NCBI GenBank assembly: GCA_023230485.1
Contig: JALNXG010000077.1
Coordinates: forward strand, 1 to 17,098
Reading direction: 5' to 3'
From: Melioribacteraceae bacterium
GTDB taxonomy: Bacteria > Bacteroidota > Ignavibacteria > Ignavibacteriales > Melioribacteraceae
DNA: 17,098 nt
Shown here one piece after another: positions 6,182 through 13,415 of the stretch. Every line of letters begins with the position of its first letter. The first letter of the stretch is position 1. The notes beneath the pieces were generated by a model. That model ran no database searches and was not told the DNA's origin. It saw only the letters and a list, made by a program, of their open reading frames with translations. The translations under genes and the position numbers were made by a program.

Positions 6182-6619
6182 TTATTTTTTATTTCCTATT
6201 TTATTAAATGGCAAAGGGGCTTCATATATTTTACGATCATGTCTGGGATCAGCAGCATATCCTGCAAAATATCTCAAACCTTTCAAATCAATATATCTTC
6301 TTATATCACACATACCATCTTCTTTACATGCTTTTTCAAATTCACAGTCAGCTTGTTTTCTCCATTCTGGTTTTAGTAATCCTTCCCTGAGTAGTTGATA
6401 AATTGTATCATGAATAAGTGAACCCCGCATATTTGTAGGTCCATCTATTGTAGGACCACTGGTTCCATCCCAAGCGTAACCATGTTTAATAAATAACTTA
6501 CCCGTTACAGTAAGTTCTATATATTCAGTCACAATGTCTTTTTCTGGATATATACCTATCTGACAAGTATAATCTTCTACAAGTTGATATTTATAGCCTT
6601 TTCTATATTTTATTCCCAT
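6182..6619 (-). CDS. DUF1353-family phage protein
   Basis: A 145-aa protein matching DUF1353, a family common in phages near tail or lysis genes. Landmarks: GYAWDGTSGP (47-56), a variant of the family's GxxTDxASxP; a conserved HD pair in IHDTIYQLL (70-71); and ADCEFEKACKEDGM around 90-103, matching the family's RxxADxxFxxAL. The conserved His and Asp residues suggest a metal-dependent, perhaps peptidase- or hydrolase-like site, but no activity is established to my knowledge. The start lies within the end of the holin-candidate gene (17-base overlap), so coupling is likely. With the lysozyme, lipoprotein and holin candidate it makes up the lysis-side end of the operon. Confidence 0.85.
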   Translation of the reverse strand: MGIKYRKGYKYQLVEDYTCQIGIYPEKDIVTEYIELTVTGKLFIKHGYAWDGTSGPTIDGPTNMRGSLIHDTIYQLLREGLLKPEWRKQADCEFEKACKEDGMCDIRRYIDLKGLRYFAGYAADPRHDRKIYEAPLPFNKIGNKK

Positions 6620-6833
6620 CTTTATCTTCTAGCCTCTCTTTACCATTTCCTCGTACTTTATTAAAACAATACATTGCAAGTCCTATAAGAATTGTACTAC
6701 CGGCTCCTACAAACTCTGAAATATTATATTTTTTACCAAAATAAATAAAACCTAAAGATAGAACAAAAGAATAAAATCCATATACATGCCTTTCCCCATG
6801 TACCCACCAAAATTTTCTAAACCATGTTTTCAT
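6603..6833 (-). CDS. two-helix membrane protein, holin candidate
   Basis: A 76-aa protein read from ATG 6833. AAGGTG sits five bases upstream; the frame opens two codons earlier at a GTG, but that codon overlaps the lipoprotein stop and has no binding site. A basic, aromatic N-terminus (KTWFRKFWWVHGERH) is followed by two hydrophobic segments at about 19-34 (YGFYSFVLSLGFIYFG) and 40-57 (FVGAGSTILIGLAMYCF), then a charged tail. Small size, a helical hairpin, charged ends and a place among endolysin and lipoprotein genes fit a class II-type holin, which would form the membrane lesions that let the endolysin reach the cell wall. No sequence family is recognised, so another small membrane protein is possible. 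Confidence 0.6.
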   Translation of the reverse strand: MKTWFRKFWWVHGERHVYGFYSFVLSLGFIYFGKKYNISEFVGAGSTILIGLAMYCFNKVRGNGKERLEDKDGNKI

Positions 6834-6835
6834 AA

Positions 6836-7249
6836 TCACACCTTCAACCCTTTCCTAAAAGCCTCCGCAAATACTCTCAAGGTCTTTAAGTCCCCACCAT
6901 CCAGGTCAATTTCATCCAAGCTTAAATCAACACCCAAAAGCCTCATAACGGTCAATAGATCATCAGCAAGCAAAGGATCGCCAGTGTACTTTGTGGAAAG
7001 GTATCTAAGGCCATAAAGGGCCATTGCCTGCAACTGGTCATCATCCTGAGTAAGTAACAGGTCTACATATTTGGTAATGGTCTCAATATTCGCCTTTTCG
7101 TTCTGAGCCACAAAGAAGCCTATGCGCCTTGCCGCTATCTCTGCCACTGCTGATAGTTCAGAATCGCCCTTAATCTGCATCCCGGTTGATAAACATCCAG
7201 TTAAACAAAACATTGCCAGTAAAATAAATAATACGCTTAGTCTTTTCAT
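6836..7249 (-). CDS. outer-membrane-type lipoprotein, possible spanin component
   Basis: A 137-aa protein with a clear lipoprotein signal peptide: MKR, a hydrophobic core, and lipobox LTGC with C19 as the lipidated residue. Residue +2 is Leu and +3 is Ser, which does not suggest inner-membrane retention. The mature part is helical and acidic, with LAELAARRIG-like helices and a Leu/Asp-rich C-terminal third, and lacks the proline-rich look of Rz1. It lies four genes downstream of the membrane-anchored coiled-coil protein at 8132-8443 and two below the endolysin. A role as outer-membrane subunit of a spanin pair is possible from topology and place alone. Start ATG overlaps the preceding stop (ATGA). 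GC content is much higher than in the left cluster. Confidence 0.7.
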   Translation of the reverse strand: MKRLSVLFILLAMFCLTGCLSTGMQIKGDSELSAVAEIAARRIGFFVAQNEKANIETITKYVDLLLTQDDDQLQAMALYGLRYLSTKYTGDPLLADDLLTVMRLLGVDLSLDEIDLDGGDLKTLRVFAEAFRKGLKV

Positions 7250-7392
7250 TTTGTCACCTCGTTAAAAAGTTTGTTATCAATTTTTCTAAGACTTGTATCG
7301 GTTTTTTTGATAATTTCCAATTCCTCATTAGTCGTAGAAGAATTTTTTGTAAATTTCGGTACTTTATCCATTATTATATAAGTCATGTCCAT
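7246..7392 (-). CDS. hypothetical 48-aa protein between endolysin and lipoprotein
   Basis: A short frame whose stop overlaps the lipoprotein start (ATGA). An upstream ATG at 7488 would give 80 aa, but it lies inside the endolysin gene and its GAGG is only one base from the ATG. ATG 7392 has AAGGGG at an ideal five-base spacing, so I take that. The protein (MDMTYIIMDKVPKF, then a charged helix IIKKTDTSLRKIDNKLF) has no signal peptide or membrane segment and is not recognised. Coupling to the lipoprotein suggests a real gene, but its small size leaves doubt. Confidence 0.45.
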   Translation of the reverse strand: MDMTYIIMDKVPKFTKNSSTTNEELEIIKKTDTSLRKIDNKLFNEVTK

Positions 7393-7397
7393 ACTTA

Positions 7398-7403
7398 CCC
7401 CTT
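7398..7403 (-). promoter_or_regulatory. ribosome binding site deciding the start at 7392
   Basis: On the minus strand AAGGGG lies five bases upstream of ATG 7392. The longer alternative start at 7488 lacks a correctly spaced site, so this motif favours the 48-aa reading. The 73-base stretch 7393-7465 is then non-coding; I see no hairpin or promoter in it. Confidence 0.5.
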
Positions 7404-7465
7404 GCCTCCCCCTTAAAGTACGATTCTTGATACCATTTTGCAAGCCTATCACAGAACCCTTGCTG

Positions 7466-7948
7466 CTATTGGGTTTCGTCAGTGTCATACCTCAAAATGT
7501 TCTCATTTGCCTTCGCGCGATTCCCAACCTGCTTATAATATGCGGAATCCTTCAATTCGTCAGCAGCCTTTGACCAATCACCCTGTTTGACGGCGGCGAT
7601 CATTTTCTCAAATTTTAGAAAAGTCGGCTTACCCATATTAAACATCATATCCGTCAAGGCAGCGTATCGGTTATCGGAAATATTATCTGTGCTATCAGCA
7701 AAATCTCCGAATACTCTATTAAGGTCATTATAGGCTTTTCCAATATCGTAGTCTAAAAGCATATCGGCCTGCTCTTCTATTATTCCATTATCTTCAATAT
7801 TATGCCCGGTTCCTATCGTAACTTTGCCTTGTAATAAGCCAGCTTTGCGGATAGCGTCCCAATTTATTGGCTTGCCAGTCTTATCATCATAAAGTTTCAA
7901 TATGGTATTTTCGTTTTTAGCTATCAAGCTTTTCGCATCTATTTCCAT
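7466..7948 (-). CDS. GH24 (T4-type) lysozyme, phage endolysin
   Basis: A 160-aa muramidase of the T4 lysozyme family. The catalytic Glu is E13, with D22 nine residues later as in T4 (E11, D20). VTIGTGHN (43-50) supplies the catalytic Thr T44. Compared with T4 there are about 16 extra residues between D22 and T44. The second half has AALTDMMFNMG and the family-typical SAYYKQVGNRAKANENILR tail. It cleaves the MurNAc-GlcNAc bond of peptidoglycan. There is no signal peptide or N-terminal membrane segment, so a holin is needed for export; a candidate lies at 6603-6833. It overlaps the small gene at 7917-8099 by 32 bases. Confidence 0.92.
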   Translation of the reverse strand: MEIDAKSLIAKNENTILKLYDDKTGKPINWDAIRKAGLLQGKVTIGTGHNIEDNGIIEEQADMLLDYDIGKAYNDLNRVFGDFADSTDNISDNRYAALTDMMFNMGKPTFLKFEKMIAAVKQGDWSKAADELKDSAYYKQVGNRAKANENILRYDTDETQ

Positions 7949-8099
7949 TACACACCTTGTCTATACGTTTAAGTTCTTTATTAGCTTCGTCCAGTTCATG
8001 GCGATCTATCTTTTCGGCCTTATACCATTTACGAAGGATTCCTTCAAGACACTGTATCCCATTCCTAACATTATCCTGATCGGCTGCTGTGACTTGCAT
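7917..8099 (-). CDS. small helical protein upstream of the endolysin
   Basis: A 60-aa protein with GAGGTC before ATG 8099. It overlaps the start of the endolysin by 32 bases in another frame, an arrangement seen in packed phage lysis regions. Residues 12-50 look like one or two amphipathic helices (NGIQCLEGILRKWY, ELDEANKELKRIDKV). It has no signal peptide or membrane segment and is not recognised. An endolysin regulator or simply a small structural protein is conceivable. Confidence is limited by its size, but the binding site and position support expression. Confidence 0.55.
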   Translation of the reverse strand: MQVTAADQDNVRNGIQCLEGILRKWYKAEKIDRHELDEANKELKRIDKVCNGNRCEKLDS

Positions 8100-8131
8100 A
8101 TTGACCTCATTTGGTTTTGAATATTATACTC

Positions 8132-8443
8132 TTACTTATTATGCTTTTCCATTAAAATATCAATTATTTTATCCATTTTCTCAGTGAGCTTACTAAATTG
8201 CTCTTCTTGCTTTTCATGCTGTTTACCACAAAAAGTAGCCGGAACATAAACGGTCATACCATCATTTGCGAAAAGATATTTCCTCACTACATCATCACAG
8301 TTTCCCAAGGCTTCCATCCTATCCTCCAATGACTTAATTCTTTCTTTATTACTATTCAATGAAGCCTTTACCACTCCCCATGCTGCACCCGCGCTGAACA
8401 CTACTGATATTATGCCTATAAGTATTGACCATTCAAAATTCAT
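8132..8443 (-). CDS. membrane-anchored coiled-coil protein, possible inner-membrane spanin
   Basis: A 103-aa protein with an N-terminal transmembrane helix (about 6-27, ILIGIISVVFSAGAAWGVV) followed by helical, charged segments (NSNKERIKSLEDRMEAL and EKQEEQFSKLTEKMDKIIDIL) that would form a periplasmic or cytoplasmic coiled coil. Two cysteines (49 and 72) flank a short globular piece. GGAG precedes the start. An N-terminal anchor with a coiled-coil domain upstream of an endolysin fits an inner-membrane spanin, paired with the lipoprotein at 6836-7249. However, tail-operon proteins with the same shape exist (see 13416-13928), so this is a proposal only. Confidence 0.65.
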   Translation of the reverse strand: MNFEWSILIGIISVVFSAGAAWGVVKASLNSNKERIKSLEDRMEALGNCDDVVRKYLFANDGMTVYVPATFCGKQHEKQEEQFSKLTEKMDKIIDILMEKHNK

Positions 8444-8475
8444 TTATTGCTCCACTGTTGCCTGTTAAAGGTTAA

Positions 8476-10374
8476 TTAACGCACATTATACGCTCCGCCC
8501 GCCTGTGCCCTGTAAGAAGGGGCATTTACCGTTATGCTATCACTCCCCCAATTATTAGTGGGGTCAGCACATCCGACATATATAGCATTATTACCCTGTA
8601 CCAGCCCTGTTACACTGCACGTTCCGGATGTCGTTCCGGTACAAGCTGTGCCATGAGTTTCATCCGGTGCGCTCCCTGAACGCCATTTACATTCATCAAT
8701 ATCATTGGCATCAGAACTTGTAAACCCAAGTGTAGTTGTGTATCCGCTTGATAAAGTTTTCGGGTCTGAATCGGATATTGCAACAATCGGATCAACTTCA
8801 TCAGTCTCGCCTGATTCACCATAAATATATTCGTTTACATCGTCAACACTTGTAACATTGCTTGTAACGGTTATTGTATTTGTAGGTTCAAGGTAATTCA
8901 AAATATACCCGGTTAAACTTGTGGTAGCAAATCCCCTTGCTCCTGTTATTTCAGGATCACCGCCCGACCCATCATCCCAGGTATAAGCAGCCATTTTTTC
9001 ACGGATCAAAGCCTCATTCGGGAAGGGCCACATCTTTATTGCTGTTTCCGTAGCATATCCTGTTCCACCATAAAGTGTTCCAGACGTGCCGATAAGATAA
9101 AGAATATTTGCGCCTATATCTGCGCCTGATTCGCCGGCTCCGTCCATTGCGGAACTCGCTTCCACTTTAACCAAATATGGGATTGAAGTTATGGGATCGG
9201 CCGCTGTTAAATCATGTGCACCTGTTCTACCTGTTGTGTTTGAATTTTCATAGTAAGCATTATAATCTTGCGTAGAGGGAGCAGCTCCGCCCCAAAAGGT
9301 TGAAGAGCTTAATAAATGATAAAATATATTATTTTTGGCTGTACCATTTGAACCATCCCAATAAAATACAGCTGTAGTGCTTACATCAGAATATCCCATC
9401 GTTACATTTTGCATTAAATTGTAGGTTCCTCTAATCATATTCAATACGGCACTATCATCAGTATTGTCCCATATAACCATATTTCTAAAATTTACATTCG
9501 CAGAGTCAGTGTTGCTCATTGTTTGCAAACCGCCTAATTTAACATTCAATCCAATACTATTATCAAAGTCAACATATTGGGCAACAGCATCAGTGCATGG
9601 CACAAAAAAACTGCCTTGTCGATCTCCTACATTAGTCCAATAGGATGTCTGATCTGCATCAATAGCAATACAGTTTTGTACTTTTATATAGGTTGAACTA
9701 TAAATTGAAAAAACAGCAGCAGGTTCACCTACAGCATTTATAGCATCTGGTCTGCCAACGCAATTCCTAAAGATAATATAATTCGAATGATATGCTAAAA
9801 ATTTATAACGACCTGTTCCATAAGCATAACAACCCTCATATAAAATATATGATGCATTAGATGCCATAAAATTTACGTAATTTCCATTTGGAGCATCATA
9901 AGCTCCACAACGTAAAAATTTAATATAAGAAGCATCTCTTACAACTACATCTGACTCAGTATTTCTAGCCCAAATAATTCCTTCAAACTGCCAATATCTC
10001 GCCCCTGAATTAACAATATAAAACATATATCTGGTATTTTGACCATCAAATATTACTTTGCCATCATTTTCAGATTTCATAATAGTATAGTTTCCAGATG
10101 TGCCCACAGGAAGATCATTGCCAGAATACGGACTTAGAACATTATTTGCTCCGATATATGTACCATCATCTATTATAAGGGTGTCTCCACCAGACATTTG
10201 ATCAACTGAATAAGCTATTGTTAGCCAGGGAGCGGCCTTTGTTCCTGCATTGCTATTACTTCCATTCCCCCATCCTGAATTACCCGAACAAGGGTTATTT
10301 GCCATGTAATATGTAGCAGCAAAACATTGACTTGAGATCAGGAGACAACATAAAAATATTATTTTTTTAATCAT
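8476..10374 (-). CDS. exported right-handed beta-helix protein with C-terminal Ig-like domain
   Basis: A 632-aa protein with a clear Sec signal peptide (MIKKIIFLCC core, cleavage after CFA at 19). The mature start (ATYYMANNPCSG, then GTKAAPWLTIAYSVDQMSGG and IIDDGTY) is the opening of DUF1565/pectate-lyase-like parallel beta-helix proteins. Repeated short strands with Asn and aromatic ladders run to about residue 400, and MDGAGESGADIGAN near 410-425 matches the usual close of such helices. The last 100 residues look like an Ig-like domain with paired cysteines (CKWRSG, ACTG, TCSV, YVGCAD). Beta-helices occur in phage tailspikes that bind or cleave polysaccharide, but a Sec signal is odd for a virion part assembled in the cytoplasm. 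Start ATG 10374 has GAGGTG upstream and overlaps the next gene by 8 bases. Confidence 0.8.
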   Translation of the reverse strand: MIKKIIFLCCLLISSQCFAATYYMANNPCSGNSGWGNGSNSNAGTKAAPWLTIAYSVDQMSGGDTLIIDDGTYIGANNVLSPYSGNDLPVGTSGNYTIMKSENDGKVIFDGQNTRYMFYIVNSGARYWQFEGIIWARNTESDVVVRDASYIKFLRCGAYDAPNGNYVNFMASNASYILYEGCYAYGTGRYKFLAYHSNYIIFRNCVGRPDAINAVGEPAAVFSIYSSTYIKVQNCIAIDADQTSYWTNVGDRQGSFFVPCTDAVAQYVDFDNSIGLNVKLGGLQTMSNTDSANVNFRNMVIWDNTDDSAVLNMIRGTYNLMQNVTMGYSDVSTTAVFYWDGSNGTAKNNIFYHLLSSSTFWGGAAPSTQDYNAYYENSNTTGRTGAHDLTAADPITSIPYLVKVEASSAMDGAGESGADIGANILYLIGTSGTLYGGTGYATETAIKMWPFPNEALIREKMAAYTWDDGSGGDPEITGARGFATTSLTGYILNYLEPTNTITVTSNVTSVDDVNEYIYGESGETDEVDPIVAISDSDPKTLSSGYTTTLGFTSSDANDIDECKWRSGSAPDETHGTACTGTTSGTCSVTGLVQGNNAIYVGCADPTNNWGSDSITVNAPSYRAQAGGAYNVR

Positions 10375-10984
10375 TAAAATACACCTCTATTGATACTGTT
10401 CTATTGGCCCATGCTCCTACGCTAATCCCAAGATTGTTGAACGTATACATATAAAATAAGGTAGAAGATATTGACTCTTCGGAATGGACGCTAAGTGTAT
10501 TTGTTGTTTCTAATCCCCCTGCATTTTCTATAACCACTAAATATTCAGTTGATGCTGTTAGGCTAACAGCAGAGGCGAACGGGAATCTTACCCATGCGGC
10601 AGACCAAGCATTTGACCCTGTTATTTCATTGGACGTACCAAGTAATGTATCGGCATTCGTACCTGATAATGTATATATTTTAACTCTGTAATTCTCTCCT
10701 GATATATCTCCTGCATCTTTTGTTACCTTAACCCCAATTTTACAAATATCGACATTAGCAGCCGGTGTATAATGACTACCTACAGCATACCAGTCGGCAT
10801 TAGGAGAAAGACCATAAAAAGTCGATGCTGTATCATTGCTCCTGTCGTCATAAGACCCATCAGCAGGACAGGAAGCAGCCCCATTCTTAGCCGCAATAAC
10901 AGCCTTTTGCATTTCCTGAAGCCTGCCAGCAAAGCAGACTTGTGAAATGAGAAGTATAAGAAATATCGTTAATATCTTTTTCAT
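10367..10984 (-). CDS. exported protein with jelly-roll-like domain
   Basis: A 205-aa protein read from ATG 10984, which has GGGAG about seven bases upstream. An ATG five codons earlier lies inside the end of the previous gene and lacks a site. The signal peptide is MKKILTIFLILLISQVCFA, with cleavage after residue 19. The mature chain begins with a helix LQEMQKAVIAAKNG, reminiscent of a short helix found in some phage tail-associated proteins. It continues as a beta-rich domain (WYAVGSHYTPAANVDICKIGVKV, YRVKIYTLSG, STEYLVVIENAG) like carbohydrate-binding or PKD-free jelly rolls. Two cysteine-containing strands could form a disulphide. Probably a surface or virion-associated adhesin; the exact family is not recognised. 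Confidence 0.7.
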   Translation of the reverse strand: MKKILTIFLILLISQVCFAGRLQEMQKAVIAAKNGAASCPADGSYDDRSNDTASTFYGLSPNADWYAVGSHYTPAANVDICKIGVKVTKDAGDISGENYRVKIYTLSGTNADTLLGTSNEITGSNAWSAAWVRFPFASAVSLTASTEYLVVIENAGGLETTNTLSVHSEESISSTLFYMYTFNNLGISVGAWANRTVSIEVYFND

Positions 10985-10986
10985 AG

Positions 10987-12720
10987 TTAACTCCCACATG
11001 CAAAGCCGTTACCATAAGCAAGTATAGTATCTGCTCCCCCATACTGTAATATTACCATTCCCCCTGTAGTACCATCACCAACTAAATTAACGCCCTGTCC
11101 ACATGATGTTTCATTATAAATTATTGTATCATCTGTACCTGTAGCAAGGGGTTCTATCGTTGGGGTTCCCCCTGCGTCAGTTATTGTTACCAAAAATCCA
11201 TCAAACGCATTTGGCAAAAGAGGGGAACCGTCAACAGTGGTTCTAAATGTTCCGCCCCTTAAACAGGCTCCGGTACAGTTATCATCGAAAACGTCACCAT
11301 CACCAGAAATGGGAGTTTGTGGCGCATCTTTGTAAACCCAAGTGCAAACAGAGGTTGACTGTGAACTGGTATCACTAAAATCCTGAGCTGATGGAGTAGT
11401 ACATGATAATGTCGCACCAGGGAAAGGGGCATCAAGAGGATAAGCATATATTGTACTATGTGTTAAATTGCCATACACACCAAATCCACCATAATTTGAA
11501 CCATTGCCAGTAGCTTCATAATTAAAATTATACTGTCCTCCAGCAGCAGTAGCCGCGATAGAAATCCCCCCCGGAGCTGTAATACTTGAGAAACTGCCTA
11601 CTCCATTAGCGTTGATACTCCATTTCAGATCATTGCCTGAATTATCATAGCCTCTTAGAAAAAACCCATTTGCATCACCATCATCTGTATACTTAAAGTC
11701 CATAAAAGACACATCAGCGGTTAGGTCAGCAGTGGTATTTGTAAAGGTGTGAACAGCACCAGCAGAATTAAGCGTGCTTGTCCATATGTTTTTATATCCT
11801 GCAAAATTAACCGTTCCATCAGCAGCAGCATCGCCTATGGCATCTATTGTATTGGCGGTTACAGCTACATACGTCCCGCTTAAATCAGGGATATTGCCAG
11901 CGTGTATATTTGTTGCCTCCTGATCCGCTGTCCAGTCGATTACACCTATTGCTGTTCCAATCTGTGCTATTGTACTTTCGATTAAACTACCACCTTGAGC
12001 AAGTACAGCCGTTGCAGTTGTATCTGGGGTTGTGTCATCTGTCTGGCCGGTTATGTCGGTTACGGAGAAACCGCTACCTGAAGGAGTAGCACAGGTTAAA
12101 TTTCCGTTTGCTGCAATTGCATTGGCAAATTGACCCTCGGAGCAATCAGTAGGATTGGCAGAGAGAGCTGATGCTGTTGCCGCATTTCCTGTCGTATTTT
12201 GGTTTAACGTAGGCACATTAGACCACGTTACAGATGACCAGTTCCAAGTTCCTGTAGGAGTATAAGACCCGCCAAGTTCCAATATAGTGTCTGCTGCATC
12301 TCTGACGGTCTTTATCCTATTTGTTCCTTCAAGACCAGTAAAAGACATTAGACCAACTTTACCGCTTATGGATAAACTCGCTGCTGAACCGGTTGTTGAC
12401 TGATTAAGAGTAGGAAATGATGTTAATGATGCTGCTGAGCCATTTAGAGCAAGAACATTTGTTCCTATTGCAAGTCCTATTGCTGTCCTAAAATCTGAAT
12501 CTGATAACCATGAAAAAGAATTATCAGCATTTGCTCGACCAAAAGTAATTGCCCCAGGATTAGTTGAATTTAATACTGCCTTACCAATTGTTGTTCCTGT
12601 TATTTTATCTGTTGCTATAACTCCATTTGTATCTGCAACTTCAATTGTTGTTACCTGTCCAAATAAACTATTGCTAAATAAAAGTAATAATAGAATAAAT
12701 ATATATTTATAAAATTTCAT
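10987..12720 (-). CDS. exported tail-fibre-like protein
   Basis: A 577-aa protein read from ATG 12720, which has AAGGGAGG directly upstream; the open frame continues 31 codons further but without a site and into the next gene. The signal peptide is MKFYKYIFILLLLLFSNSLFG. The mature chain is Ser, Thr, Ala, Gly and Asn rich and has phrases typical of phage tail fibres: SWLSDSDFRTAIGLAIGTN, FPTLNQSTTGSAASL, then VPTLNQNTTGNAATASAL. These repeats of a T-L-N-Q-(S/N)-T-T-G-(S/N)-A-A segment are about 70 residues apart. The C-terminal 170 residues contain about nine cysteines (CTTPSAQ, CTWVY, DDNCTGACLRGG, ETSCGQG, FACGS) suited to disulphides in the periplasm. Probably a receptor-binding or surface fibre. 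Confidence 0.75.
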   Translation of the reverse strand: MKFYKYIFILLLLLFSNSLFGQVTTIEVADTNGVIATDKITGTTIGKAVLNSTNPGAITFGRANADNSFSWLSDSDFRTAIGLAIGTNVLALNGSAASLTSFPTLNQSTTGSAASLSISGKVGLMSFTGLEGTNRIKTVRDAADTILELGGSYTPTGTWNWSSVTWSNVPTLNQNTTGNAATASALSANPTDCSEGQFANAIAANGNLTCATPSGSGFSVTDITGQTDDTTPDTTATAVLAQGGSLIESTIAQIGTAIGVIDWTADQEATNIHAGNIPDLSGTYVAVTANTIDAIGDAAADGTVNFAGYKNIWTSTLNSAGAVHTFTNTTADLTADVSFMDFKYTDDGDANGFFLRGYDNSGNDLKWSINANGVGSFSSITAPGGISIAATAAGGQYNFNYEATGNGSNYGGFGVYGNLTHSTIYAYPLDAPFPGATLSCTTPSAQDFSDTSSQSTSVCTWVYKDAPQTPISGDGDVFDDNCTGACLRGGTFRTTVDGSPLLPNAFDGFLVTITDAGGTPTIEPLATGTDDTIIYNETSCGQGVNLVGDGTTGGMVILQYGGADTILAYGNGFACGS

Positions 12721-12724
12721 TATA

Positions 12725-12732
12725 CCTCCCTT
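12725..12732 (-). promoter_or_regulatory. ribosome binding site deciding the fibre-gene start
   Basis: AAGGGAGG on the minus strand lies four bases before ATG 12720, making it the natural start and placing the signal peptide at the true N-terminus. The same bases sit just after the stop of the repeat protein gene. Confidence 0.75.
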
Positions 12733-12733
12733 A

Positions 12734-12937
12734 TTAAAATAATTCCAATTGCTGTATATGTATTCGTAAAATATTATTAACATTTCCAGAAGGATCACCA
12801 CCAGTATGATCACTTGTTACTAAGTATTTACCATCACTTGTTACTAAGTATTTTCCATCACTTGTTACTAAAAACTTAGCGGATACTGAAAATGAAAATA
12901 ATAAAAATAGTAAAATAAAAAATAATATTTTTTTCAT
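12734..12937 (-). CDS. exported 67-aa LVTSD-repeat protein
   Basis: A tiny protein with a signal peptide (MKKILFFILLFLLFSFSVSA, cleavage after residue 20). The mature part is only 47 residues: three copies of an eight-residue unit (K-F/Y-L-V-T-S-D-G) at 21-28, 29-36 and 37-43, then HTGGDPSGNVNN and an amphipathic ILRIHIQQLELF tail. The units alternate hydrophobic residues with a SDG turn, as in stacked short beta strands. Repeats of similar length occur in phage and metagenome proteins as I recall, but I know of no function. CGGAG is well spaced before ATG 12937. Its stop falls 13 bases before the start of the fibre-like gene, so the two are likely co-made. Whether it is a full gene or a remnant of a longer one is unclear. 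Confidence 0.65.
   Translation of the reverse strand: MKKILFFILLFLLFSFSVSAKFLVTSDGKYLVTSDGKYLVTSDHTGGDPSGNVNNILRIHIQQLELF
12809..12880 (-). repeat. three tandem 24-bp units inside the exported repeat protein
   Basis: Unit ATCACTTGTTACTAAGTATT plus four more bases (plus-strand view) starts at 12809, 12833 and 12857. The first two copies differ at a single base; the third matches for its first 14 bases and then diverges. Twenty-four bases equals eight codons, so copy number can change without shifting the frame. Confidence 0.85.
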
Positions 12938-12939
12938 TA

Positions 12940-13407
12940 TTACTCCGTAGTTTTTCTACCTGTTATAATCATTACTGTTTTATTATCTGCTCCCATATCA
13001 GTAGCTGTTATGTAATAAGTTCCTTTTAAATAAATCAATCCACCATCTGTAGTTACGGGTGTTCTTGTATTATCCTTATCTGTTCTTGCTTGAGGGGCAT
13101 CAACCCCCACATTCATTATCTTATCTTTACCTGCTGCATCTACTAAATAAACATTATATTCATCACTCGGTTGTGTATCTCCTATATCAGGAATAAAATC
13201 TACATTCATTACCACCATTGGATCAAGAGTTATTGGGTTTCCTGTTGAGGAAGTAATAACTGCACCATCACTTCCTCCTGTAATTATAAAAGCATATGTT
13301 ACCATAGAATTACTTTTTTTACTTACTGAGGATTCTATAGATGCTGCACCAAAAGAATAACTACTAAAAAATAATGTTAATAAAATAACTAAAAAAAACT
13401 TTTTCAT
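12940..13407 (-). CDS. exported small beta-rich structural-like protein
   Basis: A 155-aa protein with a signal peptide (MKKFFLVILLTLFFSSYSFG, probable cleavage at residue 20-21). The mature part has the pattern of a small phage protein I recall from tail regions: a strand that carries a GGSDGAVITSSTG loop, a region PDIGDTQPSDEYNVYLVDAAGKD, where the family usually has a D-P-x-x-x-x-P-T-x-x-Y-D-V-x-L-x-D-A-D-G segment, and a final pair of strands GTYYITATDMG, TVMIITGRK. Known relatives, as far as I recall, have no signal peptide. AGGAGG precedes ATG 13407. It is the first of the five exported proteins in the order of transcription. Function unproven; a decoration or adhesion protein would fit. 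Confidence 0.65.
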   Translation of the reverse strand: MKKFFLVILLTLFFSSYSFGAASIESSVSKKSNSMVTYAFIITGGSDGAVITSSTGNPITLDPMVVMNVDFIPDIGDTQPSDEYNVYLVDAAGKDKIMNVGVDAPQARTDKDNTRTPVTTDGGLIYLKGTYYITATDMGADNKTVMIITGRKTTE

Positions 13408-13415
13408 ATTTCCTC

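Noticed and set aside
7393..7488. Longer start (7488) for the small gene upstream of the lipoprotein.
   Set aside because: The GAGG there is one base from the ATG, and the site before 7392 is correctly spaced. The longer form cannot be fully excluded.
8476..12720. Diversity-generating retroelement acting on the fibre-like genes.
   Set aside because: No reverse transcriptase, template repeat or accessory gene is present in the window.
12809..12880. CRISPR-like array or direct-repeat origin.
   Set aside because: The units are back to back without spacers, period 24 bases, and are in frame within a coding region.
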